64,000 nucleotides of DNA from Psychromicrobium silvestre (GCF_013408295.1 NZ_JACBYQ010000001.1:62001-126000), one strand, 5' to 3'. Counted from the first letter of the stretch, positions 47,108 to 55,132 are shown. Notes: generated by a model from the sequence alone, not told the origin. A program made the numbers and translations.

Positions 47108-47917
47108 GTGCAGATCCGACCGCTCCGAGTTGCCGCCGTCAACGCCGCCCCGTCACTGGTGACATTGCCGCGAACATGCAGTCGGCTGCCGGATGGTGCG
47201 AGCAGGCAGCCGACGCCGGCGTCGAGCTGCTGGTCTTCCCTGAAGCCTGGAACAACACCGGTTACGACACCGAGTTGTTCGAATCGGAACTGCCGAGCGC
47301 AGAGGACCTGAGTTGGCTGGCGCCGCTCCAACAAGCCGTCGACCGCACAGGGATCGTCGTTCTCCTCAATGCCGCTCTCAGCGCGCCGAGCGGAAGCAAG
47401 AGGTTAACGACGATCGTCCTCACCACGGGTGTGGACCCTCGGCCGGTGTACGACAAGCAGCATCTCTTCCCGCTCGAGGTCGGCACCTTCACCGCGGCGA
47501 TGCCGGAGGCAGCATCACTTGGGCGGACACGAGATCGCGCTGTCGGTCTGCTATGACGTCGACTTCCCGGAGCACGCGGCGGCAGCGGCCTCCGATGGCA
47601 CCACCGTCTACGTCAACTCCGGCGCTTACTTCCCCGGGAGTGAGCAGCGGCGCGCTCTCCGCTACGCGACCCGAGCGCTTGACAACGGCATGTACGTGCT
47701 CTTCGGTGGGCTCACCGGGGAGTTCGTTGGAGGCTCGGCCGTCTACGACCCGCTGGGACAACCCATCGCACGGATCGGACGGGAGGCGGGCCTCGCGATC
47801 GCCGACATCGACCCCGCCGCGGTGCACCAGGCTCGCGACTCCCAGCGTGCCTGGGCCGACCGCCGCTCGACGCTGGGCCAACGGCACCGCACCGACCTCC
47901 GGCACCCAGCGGTTCAG
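47108..47917 (+). pseudogene. Nitrilase-family amidohydrolase, two frameshifts
   Basis: A carbon-nitrogen hydrolase broken into three frames. GTG 47108 begins QIRPLRVAAVNAAPS. Near 47157 the frame changes to GDIAANMQSAAGWCEQAADAG and on through VELLVFPEAWNN (Glu of the Glu-Lys-Cys triad) and DKQHLFPLE (Lys). Near 47515 it changes again to GGHEIALSVCYDVDFPE, which holds the catalytic Cys. The last frame runs on to 48505 into a transglutaminase domain. Two indels make a functional product unlikely unless they are sequencing errors. Confidence 0.72.
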
Positions 47918-48505
47918 TTGCATACCGGACCCCCGAACCACTACCTCGGCGCCGACGCAGTCATCGAGACCGACCACGCCGACGTGATCGCCCTCGGCAA
48001 GCGGCTCCGCGACGAGCACTCCGACGACATCAGCCTCGCGCGTGCCGCCTTCAACTGGGTGCGAGACAACATCGCCCACGCGTACGACACCCAAGACCAC
48101 CGCCTCACCCTCACCGCATCCCAGGTCCTCGCCGCGGGCGTCGGCCTCTGCAATGCCAAGTCGAACCTCCTCGCAGCGGTCCTTCGCAGCCAAGGAATCC
48201 CCACCGGCCTCTGCTACCAGCGCCTCGGCGACCCCGAGGACGGACGCGTCCTCCATGGCCTCGTCGCCATCTACCTCGACGGCGCCTGGCATCGGCAAGA
48301 CCCACGCGGCAACAAGGACGGCATCGACGCGCGGTTCTCGCTCGACACCGAGCAACTTGCCCACGTTATCGACGAAGCCAAGGGCGAGCGGGTCTACCCG
48401 CACGTATACGTCTCCACCGCGGACGAGGTTGTTAACGCGCTGCAGGACGCCGAGGACATCCTCACCTGCCCTCTCCCAACTGAGCTCTCGACGCAGCGCG
48501 ACTGA
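47918..48505 (+). CDS. Transglutaminase-like domain protein
   Basis: A transglutaminase/protease-like domain with the Cys in AAGVGLCNAKSNLLAAVLRSQGI, His in VLHGLVAIYLDG and Asp in WHRQDPRGNKDG, the expected Cys-His-Asp order. The segment YLGADAVIETDHADVIAL looks like a family N terminus. TTG 47918 is a tentative start. The frame is also open upstream through the nitrilase remnant, so a nitrilase-transglutaminase fusion cannot be excluded. Function is unknown. Confidence 0.6.
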   Translation: MHTGPPNHYLGADAVIETDHADVIALGKRLRDEHSDDISLARAAFNWVRDNIAHAYDTQDHRLTLTASQVLAAGVGLCNAKSNLLAAVLRSQGIPTGLCYQRLGDPEDGRVLHGLVAIYLDGAWHRQDPRGNKDGIDARFSLDTEQLAHVIDEAKGERVYPHVYVSTADEVVNALQDAEDILTCPLPTELSTQRD

Positions 48506-48553
48506 GCCCGCCGCACGAACCTCGAACCACGCCCTCGCTCTAGGGTGGGCACC

Positions 48554-49063
48554 GTGGAACTCTGGGGGAGCGGCCCTTTTCCGCGAACCATGTCGCGAAT
48601 GCGGCTTCGGTTGGTCGATCACCCCGCAGGAGGCAGTCACCTGGGTGCGCGGCTTCGAGGAACACGCCCGGCAAGCGGCTGACTCCCTGACCGGCGACGA
48701 ACGCCTTGAGGGTTGGTCGATTGCCGAATACGTGTGCCACGTGGGCGACAACCTCCGCCAATGGAGCGAGCGGATCCAAGCCGCCCGATTGGCAGGACAA
48801 CGAGACGTCGCCGGATACGACCCCGATGCGCTGGGCGACGCGAGAGGCTACCCTCCATCCCGCTCGAAGTCGGGCTGTGGTCGGCGGGCAATGCCGCCGC
48901 GCGATGGGCCGACGTGCTCGCCACGGCGATCGAGGAAGGAGTGGAACTGCAACACGCCACGCACGGACTCCAACGTGCCGAGAACGTCGCCCGCAACAAC
49001 TGCCACGACGCCTACCACGACATCTGGCGAATCGATACAGCAACCGCCACGCGCGGCATATGA
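48554..49063 (+). pseudogene. DinB-like protein, frameshifted
   Basis: GTG 48554 gives VELWGSGPFPR, then the family sequence moves to another frame near 48585 (CRECGFGWSITPQEAVTWV, WSIAEYVCHVGDNLRQWSERI). It returns to the first frame near 48855 (LEVGLWSAGNAAARWADVLA, QRAENVARNNCHDAYHDIW). The conserved His residues suit the DinB/mycothiol-linked metal-binding fold. Two compensating indels show decay. Confidence 0.65.
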
Positions 49064-49087
49064 AGGCCGACCGAGGCCCTACGAACA

Positions 49088-49317
49088 GGCAAATGGGGCG
49101 TCCCCGCAATGCTTCTCGCGGTCCCGTATCTACTCGGCGCGAGCATCTGCACCAACCTGATCGAGAGGGACGGTCCAGGATGGCTCAACCTGCTGGTGCT
49201 GTTGTTCATCTGGAACGCACTCAAGTTCCTCATCATGGGACCGGTCAGCCTCGTCCTGCTCGCACGGGTTCGCATGAAGGAAGCGACCGCCCGCCGCGGA
49301 CCTCTCAGCACGCGCGT
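49088..49317 (+). pseudogene. 5'-truncated copy of the small membrane protein
   Basis: GKWGVPAMLLAVPYLLGASI, GPGWLNLLVLLFIWNALKFL and MGPVSLVLLARVRM match the gene at 41235-41564 closely, but the first ~35 codons, including MFRLIWAAS, are missing. The frame runs on into repeat B. It could be read from ATG 49109, but it lacks the conserved N terminus. Confidence 0.7.
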
Positions 49318-49425
49318 GGGGGACCAAAAGGGGACCAGAACCATGCATTGCAGGCATCCCATGATGTGCAGGTGGGCAGTTAGCGCCGCAGGATCACGCG
49401 GGAAACCGGCTCTGAGCAAGTGTTT
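49316..49425. repeat. Direct repeat B of the element
   Basis: Starts GGGGACCAAAAGGGGACCAG and tracks repeat A (45821-45930) to the end, including CATCCCATG and ACGCG blocks. It lies just before the att-like tRNA fragments at the right border. Confidence 0.78.
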
Positions 49426-49431
49426 TGACAC

Positions 49432-49469
49432 CTGGGGGTTAAGGGGTTCACCCCTTCCAGTCGGCCCGA
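49432..49469 (+). repeat. Degenerate 3' half of tRNA-Pro, att-like
   Basis: CTGGGGGTTAAGGGGTTC then CAGTCGGCCCGA resembles the anticodon loop to acceptor end of the intact tRNA-Pro (CTGGGGGTCAGGGGGTC and TGTCAGCCCGA). Integrases that use a tRNA 3' half leave such a copy at the far end, so this is a candidate attR of the element. Confidence 0.55.
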
Positions 49470-49490
49470 AGTAACTGAAAATTGAAGCCA

Positions 49491-49550
49491 CGGGCTGTGG
49501 CGCAGCTTGGTAGCGCACCTGACTGGGGGTCAGGGGGTCGCAGGTTCAAA
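49491..49550 (+). pseudogene. tRNA-Pro fragment lacking the 3' end
   Basis: Sixty bases match the intact tRNA-Pro with one change (CTGTGG for CTGTAG), from CGGGCTG through the anticodon and GGTTCAAA. The sequence then diverges in the T loop, so the T stem and acceptor 3' strand are lost and it cannot fold into a mature tRNA. It marks a second recombination or deletion breakpoint. Confidence 0.9.
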
Positions 49551-50867
49551 GAGAGCGGAATTCTGGGACAATTCATCAGGATTTCGCAATAAGTCGTTTA
49601 CCAAGTGACCAGATTCATGCCTAGGCTGTTGGCGATAGTCCGGGTTGAAGTGAACAGCATGTCTGCTGAGCAGAGGTTCCCCCCCCTGATCATGCACTGA
49701 TCCGCAGCCAGTCGTGTGCCCGGTGATGACTGCCTGGATCATACCCACAGCGCCAACCGTTCCGTTAGAGAGCGGCATGAGGACGGGTCCACCACTGTCA
49801 CCTTGAATAGTGGCGATCTGGCCTGCCGTCTGCTGGTAGGCCTCAATAGTATTGGCGCCACCGTAGCCATCGTTCCACCAGTAGTTCATGCCGATGATCT
49901 TGATATTGCAGTGAACTCCTGAGTTACCACCACTGGTGCAGACCCTGTCACCTAGAGCAACGTCTTGGAACCCCGAGACCCCTTTTGCGTATCCCGCACT
50001 GTTGTTCCAAACGCCGTCGAACATCCATTTGCTCCCGGTTCCGTCAAGCAGAGATGCTTGGCCGTCGGGCGAATCCCGGAGTTCATAGCCTACATAGACT
50101 CCTGGGTTATCGCGATCGTAGTACGAGCCCTGTGGACAGTGCCTGGCAGTAACCGCATAAGTGCGTCTACTGTCCGCGAGCGAGAAACCTGTGCTGCAAA
50201 CATGACCTGATTCGATCATGTAGCCACCAGAGTCGAACGGCGCGGTGTCATTGGAACGAGTTGCGGTCGCGGGAGTCGTCCGGCGGTTATCGGTTACTCG
50301 CACTGGTCCGCCTGCGGCTAACTGTACGATTTCTGACACTTTGCTTAGATTCGGTGTCAGCTGGTCAAGCGGGTGGCCTTCAATGGCAATGGCCCCGTCG
50401 TCGTCGCGCACACCGGCGATTCCATCAATTTGGAATCCAAGTTCCGCAAGGACCTTGCTCTGAGCATCAATTTTTGTAATGGCAGTCCGGATTTGCGGTA
50501 AGGAATATGGCCGCTCTGAAAAGGTTGTGATTATTCCACGCGATAGCCCCTCAGCGAGGACGGTTTCACGTAAACGAGATGGTCCTTTCCAAAGAATCTT
50601 CGTGGACAGGTTTTCTGCGTCGTTGACCTGCTCGACATAGCCCGCCTCTTCAATACCGGGCACCAAGGCGACCCAATGCTTGAAGTCCGATAATTTTTGT
50701 TGGTTAGCTATGAAAGTAGGACCAGAATTAGCGATGAAGCTATCTATCTCGCTGAAACCTGGAATGTTAGGCGAGGTACTTGCTGCAAGAGCGGTGCCGC
50801 TTCCGATCCCGGTGGATACCAGGAAAGCCACTGCCGAAACACGGACTGCATACGATATGAATTTCAA
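49530..50867 (-). CDS. Secreted trypsin-like serine protease with 3' frameshift
   Basis: A signal peptide (MKFISYAVRVSAVAFLVSTG, cut near ALA-AS) and a ~160-residue propeptide-like region precede an S1 protease fold. That fold has His in YAVTARHCPQG and Ser in QGDSGGPVL, plus paired Cys (VCSTG, RHC, RVCTSGG, VHC). At 49679-49686 a run of eight C (G on the coding strand) shifts the frame. With seven, the protein would continue NLCSADMLFTSTRTIANSLG and stop at 49598. As read, it ends with unrelated residues inside the tRNA fragment. Confidence 0.82.
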   Translation of the reverse strand: MKFISYAVRVSAVAFLVSTGIGSGTALAASTSPNIPGFSEIDSFIANSGPTFIANQQKLSDFKHWVALVPGIEEAGYVEQVNDAENLSTKILWKGPSRLRETVLAEGLSRGIITTFSERPYSLPQIRTAITKIDAQSKVLAELGFQIDGIAGVRDDDGAIAIEGHPLDQLTPNLSKVSEIVQLAAGGPVRVTDNRRTTPATATRSNDTAPFDSGGYMIESGHVCSTGFSLADSRRTYAVTARHCPQGSYYDRDNPGVYVGYELRDSPDGQASLLDGTGSKWMFDGVWNNSAGYAKGVSGFQDVALGDRVCTSGGNSGVHCNIKIIGMNYWWNDGYGGANTIEAYQQTAGQIATIQGDSGGPVLMPLSNGTVGAVGMIQAVITGHTTGCGSVHDQGGEPLLSRHAVHFNPDYRQQPRHESGHLVNDLLRNPDELSQNSALFEPATP

Positions 50868-50947
50868 CTTGTCCCCCGTTTGATTAGTTCACACATGGGT
50901 CGGATACAGATATTTTGTTTTGGTCCAGGATTCAGTCCGCGGGACAG

Positions 50948-51457
50948 TCATCTGCTTTTGAAGCTAAGGGTGTCCGTTCCGCTGGTCCAGGTCAACACAT
51001 TTTGGCTAAAGGTCATGGTTATGGGCTGTTTCAAAAACTGCATCATCCATTGCTGTTGCTGTGACTGGTCTCCTACACATCCCGCCGCTCCAACGGCAAG
51101 CTTCCCAACAGTGAGAGAGTTTCCGCTAAGAGTTGCAGGCCCGCTGATCGGGTCACATGGAGTTTTTGCGGTGAACTGAAGCCCGCCATTGACAGATGTC
51201 AGACCCACGATGAGCCCGCCTTTCGCGAGCCAAGGCAAAACCACGCCATGTGATGCACCTGAAACGCTGACATATTGAGAGCACGGAGTCGCGGGAAGGA
51301 AAACGGCACAGGATTCCTGAGGCGGTGTAGAACTGCTTGCAGACGGCGTGTTCACCGCCGTTCCTGGTCCACCAACCGGACCAGATCCGCAGGAAGTTAG
51401 GAGCAGACATAGGAATAACGCGGAAAATGCTTTTGACCACCACAGAAAATGCTTCAT
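50948..51457 (-). CDS. META-domain lipoprotein (HslJ-like)
   Basis: 169 aa. The lipobox LLLTSCGSG at the N terminus marks a lipid-anchored exported protein, followed by a Ser/Thr/Pro linker. The C-terminal part (SGPATLSGNSLTVGKLAVGA, ITMTFSQNVLTW) has the META/HslJ pattern, with a paired Cys. It lies 80 bases upstream of the protease on the same strand, and both are exported. GC is lower than in the surrounding genes. Confidence 0.72.
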   Translation of the reverse strand: MKHFLWWSKAFSALFLCLLLTSCGSGPVGGPGTAVNTPSASSSTPPQESCAVFLPATPCSQYVSVSGASHGVVLPWLAKGGLIVGLTSVNGGLQFTAKTPCDPISGPATLSGNSLTVGKLAVGAAGCVGDQSQQQQWMMQFLKQPITMTFSQNVLTWTSGTDTLSFKSR

Positions 51458-51708
51458 CGAACCCCCTGAATTGGGCTTGCTCGAAAGCTACGCGCAGATA
51501 TGCGACCTGTCAAGGTTTTCACGCTGTAGCCAAATGTTGTATTTTTAATCTGGGTTGTTATAAAGGCAGCCAGGGTGATCAAATGGGTACACATCAATTG
51601 GTCCTGGCGAACTCATGTGAGGCTGACATAATCACTTAACCGTCGCCGATTCTCACAGTCGTTGTTTCGGTGCTTTCTCACGGACAGTCCGTTGACCCGC
51701 GAACGCAC

Positions 51709-52146
51709 CTACCCCAACGCCGGCGGAGCGAGATGCGTCGAAACCCCGATCCTATTCCACAGGTTGATGGTGCCGATGGCCAGAATCAGATCGGACAGCT
51801 CGCGCTCCGAGAAGAGCCTTGCCGCTTCCTGCCAGGTCTTTTCATCCACCCCGGAGGAAATGAAAGTCACCTGCTCGGTGAGGGCGAGGGCAGCCCGTTC
51901 ACGGTCGCTGAAGAAGTCGGTCTCCCGCCAAGCGCTCACCGCGAAGATCTTGCGGCTAGGCACGCCAGTTTTCTCCAGGTCGGTCGCATGCATGTCCACG
52001 CAGAAGGCGCAGCCGTTGAGTTGGGAAGCGCGCAGTTTCACCAGATCCAGCAGCACATGGTCGATGTTCTTGGTGACGTACTGATCCAGCGCCGCAACTG
52101 CCTTATATCCTTCGGGGGCATGTTGATGAATGGGGAGTCTAGTCAT
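51709..52146 (-). CDS. AhpD-like/carboxymuconolactone decarboxylase family protein
   Basis: 145 aa. The CMD-domain motif is LRASQLNGCAFCVDMHATDL, with redox Cys-x2-Cys and nearby His, as in AhpD-type peroxidases. WRETDFFSDRERAALALTE is also typical. The start at 52146 has AGGAGGAAT upstream. It probably handles organic peroxides, inferred from the family. A 28-base perfect palindrome sits 17 bases upstream of the ATG. Confidence 0.87.
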   Translation of the reverse strand: MTRLPIHQHAPEGYKAVAALDQYVTKNIDHVLLDLVKLRASQLNGCAFCVDMHATDLEKTGVPSRKIFAVSAWRETDFFSDRERAALALTEQVTFISSGVDEKTWQEAARLFSERELSDLILAIGTINLWNRIGVSTHLAPPALG

Positions 52147-52162
52147 AATTCCTCCTATTTAA

Positions 52163-52190
52163 TGGCTGTCCGGGACGTCCCGGACAGCCA
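52163..52190. promoter_or_regulatory. 28-base perfect palindrome upstream of the ahpD-like gene
   Basis: TGGCTGTCCGGGAC followed directly by its reverse complement GTCCCGGACAGCCA, no spacer. It starts 17 bases upstream of the ATG. It could be a repressor operator (TetR-like sites reach this length) or a stable mRNA hairpin in the 5' leader. No regulator gene adjoins except a MarR gene upstream on the same strand. Confidence 0.7.
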
Positions 52191-52429
52191 ACATGGCGAT
52201 AACCGGGAGGGCTTTTCGATGATGGTTCCAGCCTATCCGAGCCCATGGTGAAAGCTCGCCCGGACAGGAGCTAAGCAAACACAAGAGGCGGCATCAAATC
52301 GAAAATCCCTAAGAATCAAACCTCTCAGCTGCCACTGACAGTTTCCCCTCGAATCCTGCAAACTAGACTGTGCCGCCTGGCTTAGCTCGCCGTCGTACAC
52401 AAATTGTCGCAGCCGCACGGCGCGGAAAC

Positions 52430-52879
52430 TCACCAGTGCCAGGCCTGGCCGCCCACGTTCTTGATGGTCCGTTGTAGCACCGTAATGGTGGTCACGAAGT
52501 CTTCTTCGCTAATGCCGTGCATCCGCTCGGCCTGAAGTTCGGCTTGCAGCCCAGCTGCCCGAGCGAAGATTTCAAAACCAGCCTCGGTGGGAACAAGCAG
52601 CTCACCGCTCTCCACCAGCCAGCCCTTCGATGCGGAGGACGCAATCGCGATTTCAATGGCTTCCAGGCTCTCATTAGGCCCCACCACCTCAACCATCGCC
52701 GCACGCTCGATCCCCTCAGGGTGCTGCGAGAGCTGATGCAGCACCCACCATTCCGGTTGGCTGACGCCAAGGCCCGCGAGTGCGCCGCGCGTGCGGTTAC
52801 GAATTGCCTCCCCGGCGCGCGCAGTCCAGAACCCTAGCGGTTGACGAATGGCTGGCTGCATAGGCTTTTCATTGTCCAT
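52430..52879 (-). CDS. MarR-family-like regulator
   Basis: 149 aa. A winged-helix pattern (GLGVSQPEWWVLHQLSQHPEGIERAAMVEVVG, then SSASKGWLVESGELLVPTEAG) with flanking helices fits MarR. It stands alone, with the SGNH gene upstream and the ahpD-like gene downstream on the same strand. It could regulate the peroxidase gene, but the palindrome there is not adjacent to its own promoter. The ligand is unknown. Confidence 0.75.
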   Translation of the reverse strand: MDNEKPMQPAIRQPLGFWTARAGEAIRNRTRGALAGLGVSQPEWWVLHQLSQHPEGIERAAMVEVVGPNESLEAIEIAIASSASKGWLVESGELLVPTEAGFEIFARAAGLQAELQAERMHGISEEDFVTTITVLQRTIKNVGGQAWHW

Positions 52880-52954
52880 AACAAGGACCCTAGAACCTCA
52901 AGTCTTCTTGAGGTCAAATGCTCGGCCAAGTTAGCGTTCCCGCCGAGAAGAATC

Positions 52955-53566
52955 CTAAGGACGATCGACGAGCGGACCAAGACCCAGAGTTCGGAGAGTC
53001 AGCTCGGCCATCTCCAGGTGCCCTGCCGTATTCGGATGCCGCGGATCGTCGAGCCAGGGGATAGGTTCCTCGGAACCAAAAGCCTCCGACCAATGCGCGT
53101 AGTGGTCCACCAGAATCGCCCCGGACTCCGAGGCGATATCCCGGGCAATCTGGGCATAGTCTGCCAGCAGCGGATGCTTCTGGCTTGCGCTCAGCGACAT
53201 CGTGACCGGGGTGTGCAGGATAACTTGCGCGCCGCCGTCGAGAGCCCGCCTGGCCAACTCACTCAGGGACGAACGGAAACCCTCAAGATCAGGACTTTTA
53301 GCATCATTGGTGCCGAGCGAGATGCTAACCACCTCTGGGTTGAAGCGGCCAACCAGGTGCTCAAAGCTGCCGAGCACCTTGGGTGCCGTCCAGCCGGACA
53401 CCCCGGTATTAATCACCACATCGCTCAGCCGGTCGAGCTGCCAGCGGATTCTCTCGTGCAGATGCTCCACCCAGCCGCGGGCACCGTGCGTGTGCAGCAC
53501 CGCCTGAGTAATACTGTCGCCGGTAAACACCCACGTCATGGGCGCTTCGCTCAACTGAATAGACAT
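52955..53566 (-). CDS. SGNH/GDSL hydrolase
   Basis: 203 aa. The blocks are in order: FTGDSITQ (nucleophile Ser), the Gly region INTGVSGW, SLGTNDAK (Asn) and DPRHPNTAGH (Asp/His). It is a cytosolic esterase or lipase by family, with no signal peptide. The substrate is unknown. ATG 53566 follows AAGGAGTACAG. Confidence 0.87.
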   Translation of the reverse strand: MSIQLSEAPMTWVFTGDSITQAVLHTHGARGWVEHLHERIRWQLDRLSDVVINTGVSGWTAPKVLGSFEHLVGRFNPEVVSISLGTNDAKSPDLEGFRSSLSELARRALDGGAQVILHTPVTMSLSASQKHPLLADYAQIARDIASESGAILVDHYAHWSEAFGSEEPIPWLDDPRHPNTAGHLEMAELTLRTLGLGPLVDRP

Positions 53567-53943
53567 CTGTACTCCTTAGATCGAGTTAGATCGGCTTAGA
53601 TCGAGACCTGTGCCCTCTGATCCTCTCATCTAGACACCCGGCGAGTTTTTCGCTGCAAGCTAGGCATCCGACCAGCAACTCTCTTTCCACCAGGGCTGCC
53701 AGCTGCCTTTGAAAAACAAGAAAGCGGCCGCGCATTGCCGCCTGCAGTTCAAGCGCTGAACGCAGAATGCTGAATGCTGGCGACGGCGCTTGGCGCAACG
53801 CGCCACTGAGCCTCTAACGATTACTTCGTTTATCACCTTGATGGGTCACCTTCCGCTTCAACCTGAGTAGCTCGGCTAACCGGGGATTGTCGTTCCCTGG
53901 ATTGAGCTAGGGTCCAAGGTCAAGGCGTGATATTTTCTCGACT
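53567..53943. other. Intergenic region with short tandem repeat
   Basis: 377 bases between the divergent SGNH and DUF4259 genes. TTAGATC occurs three times at 10-base steps (53576-53605), just upstream of the SGNH start. The remainder has no convincing gene; a 70-codon minus-strand frame there lacks a ribosome site and family features. Confidence 0.6.
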
Positions 53944-54309
53944 ATGGGTACTTGGGATGCAGGAAATTTTGACAACGATGACGCTATGGATCAGTTGGGC
54001 GGCCTGGTCTCTGAGATGGTCCAGAAAATTGAATTTGCGATCGATAATGAGCTGCTTGAACCGGATGAAACGCAAGGAGTTTGGCTGCCCTGCCAGGTTG
54101 AAATCTTGACGTTATTCGCCCAACGGTTCAACGTGACCCTGCCATCGGTCGAAACGATCACGCGATGGCGGGACGAATACATTGAGGTGTGGGAAGGCTA
54201 CATTGACGAACTGGAACCGGACCCAGACTATCGACGGGAGCGCAGGACAGTCCTCGACTCAACGTTCAATGATGCGATCCAAGAGAGCGCCAAGCAGCAT
54301 AGCCCCTGA
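53944..54309 (+). CDS. DUF4259-family protein
   Basis: 121 aa starting MGTWDAGNFDNDDAMDQLGGL, the hallmark of DUF4259 (MGTWGxGxFxNDxAxD). An acidic middle region follows (WRDEYIEVWEGYIDELEPDP). The family is of unknown function and often sits near toxin-immunity genes. It is 87 bases upstream of another small cytosolic gene. Confidence 0.8.
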   Translation: MGTWDAGNFDNDDAMDQLGGLVSEMVQKIEFAIDNELLEPDETQGVWLPCQVEILTLFAQRFNVTLPSVETITRWRDEYIEVWEGYIDELEPDPDYRRERRTVLDSTFNDAIQESAKQHSP

Positions 54310-54396
54310 TAGGAGTCGAGCCCGCCCTTCCGCCGCGGTGATCGTTTCAGCCTCTTCGTTAGGGTGCGCAAGATGGTCGGATGTGACAATGGGGGA

Positions 54397-54753
54397 ATGA
54401 CGAATGAAGACGCTAAGAAGCCCACAGCTGGGGTGGTTGAGTGGCCTGAGGACTTCTACGAAATGCTGGATCTGATCCGGCAGCGTCCAGCCATGTACAC
54501 CGGGCAAACTAGTCTTCGTGCTCTCGATACTTGGCTGAAAGGCTTCTCCTTCGCGCGTCAAGTAGCTGCGCTTCCTGCACTTCCTCATGAAGAGCACTTT
54601 GCTGGGTTTGACCGGTTCATTCAAGGTCACTACAACTGGCGAGATTCCGGTGGCTGGGTCGCAAAAATCGAGTACTACGAGCGTGACGGCAAGCACGCGC
54701 TGGATGAGTTTTTCCGACTCCTTGACCTATACAGATTGACCAGTTCAGATTGA
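54397..54753 (+). CDS. Small cytosolic protein of unknown function
   Basis: 118 aa from ATG 54397 behind GGGGGA. It has a recognisable pattern (EDFYEMLDLIRQRPAMYTGQ, then FARQVAALPAL and GHYNWRDSGGWVAKIEYYE) found in small proteins of many bacteria, some beside toxin-immunity loci. No function is known. A 14-base tandem duplication covers its stop codon. Confidence 0.65.
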   Translation: MTNEDAKKPTAGVVEWPEDFYEMLDLIRQRPAMYTGQTSLRALDTWLKGFSFARQVAALPALPHEEHFAGFDRFIQGHYNWRDSGGWVAKIEYYERDGKHALDEFFRLLDLYRLTSSD

Positions 54754-54759
54754 CCAGTA
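54732..54759. repeat. 14-base tandem duplication at a stop codon
   Basis: CAGATTGACCAGTT (54732-54745) is followed by CAGATTGACCAGTA (54746-54759). The stop codon of the preceding gene falls in the second copy. Confidence 0.9.
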
Positions 54760-54808
54760 CAGACGGCTAAGAACGGGTAGCTAAGAGAAGACGCTCCACA
54801 CGGCCTAG

Positions 54809-55054
54809 CTAGCCCTTCTTGCGCGATTTGAGCCAAGGGAAGAGCGAACCGATGATCACTCCCACCACGAGAGCCACCAGAATCACCACCCAGAGCGGGG
54901 AGTTCACTGTCCAGAACAGCAATTGCACCCTGGCCGTGCCGAGGTTAGTGAAGACGAAGATCAAAGCGAGCGCGGTCAGCACGACGGCGGAGATCACCGT
55001 GGGTGTCAGCCAAGCCGAGCGCTTTGCTTCTGGGCCGCTGGGTGAGGTTGCCAT
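54809..55054 (-). CDS. LapA-domain small membrane protein
   Basis: 81 aa with two hydrophobic helices (VISAVVLTALALIFVFTNLG, LWVVILVALVVGVIIGSLFP) and a basic end (KSRKKG), the LapA/DUF1049 pattern. ATG 55054 follows GAAAGG. LapA-domain proteins of Gram-negatives affect lipopolysaccharide assembly; in actinobacteria the role is unknown. Confidence 0.78.
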   Translation of the reverse strand: MATSPSGPEAKRSAWLTPTVISAVVLTALALIFVFTNLGTARVQLLFWTVNSPLWVVILVALVVGVIIGSLFPWLKSRKKG

Positions 55055-55132
55055 CAGGATGCCTTTCACTCGATAGGTGCAGATCTTGCTTCAAGCCTAG
55101 ACCTTGCCGAGGAGAACACTGGCAACAAACAG

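Noticed and set aside
52233-52433. A 66-codon minus-strand frame overlapping the MarR stop by GTGA
   Set aside because: The overlap looks like coupling, but the product has no family pattern, and the frame has no upstream ribosome site of its own beyond the MarR end.
53586-53798. A 70-codon minus-strand frame upstream of the SGNH gene
   Set aside because: No ribosome site, no recognisable motif, and it crosses the TTAGATC tandem repeat; treated as intergenic.
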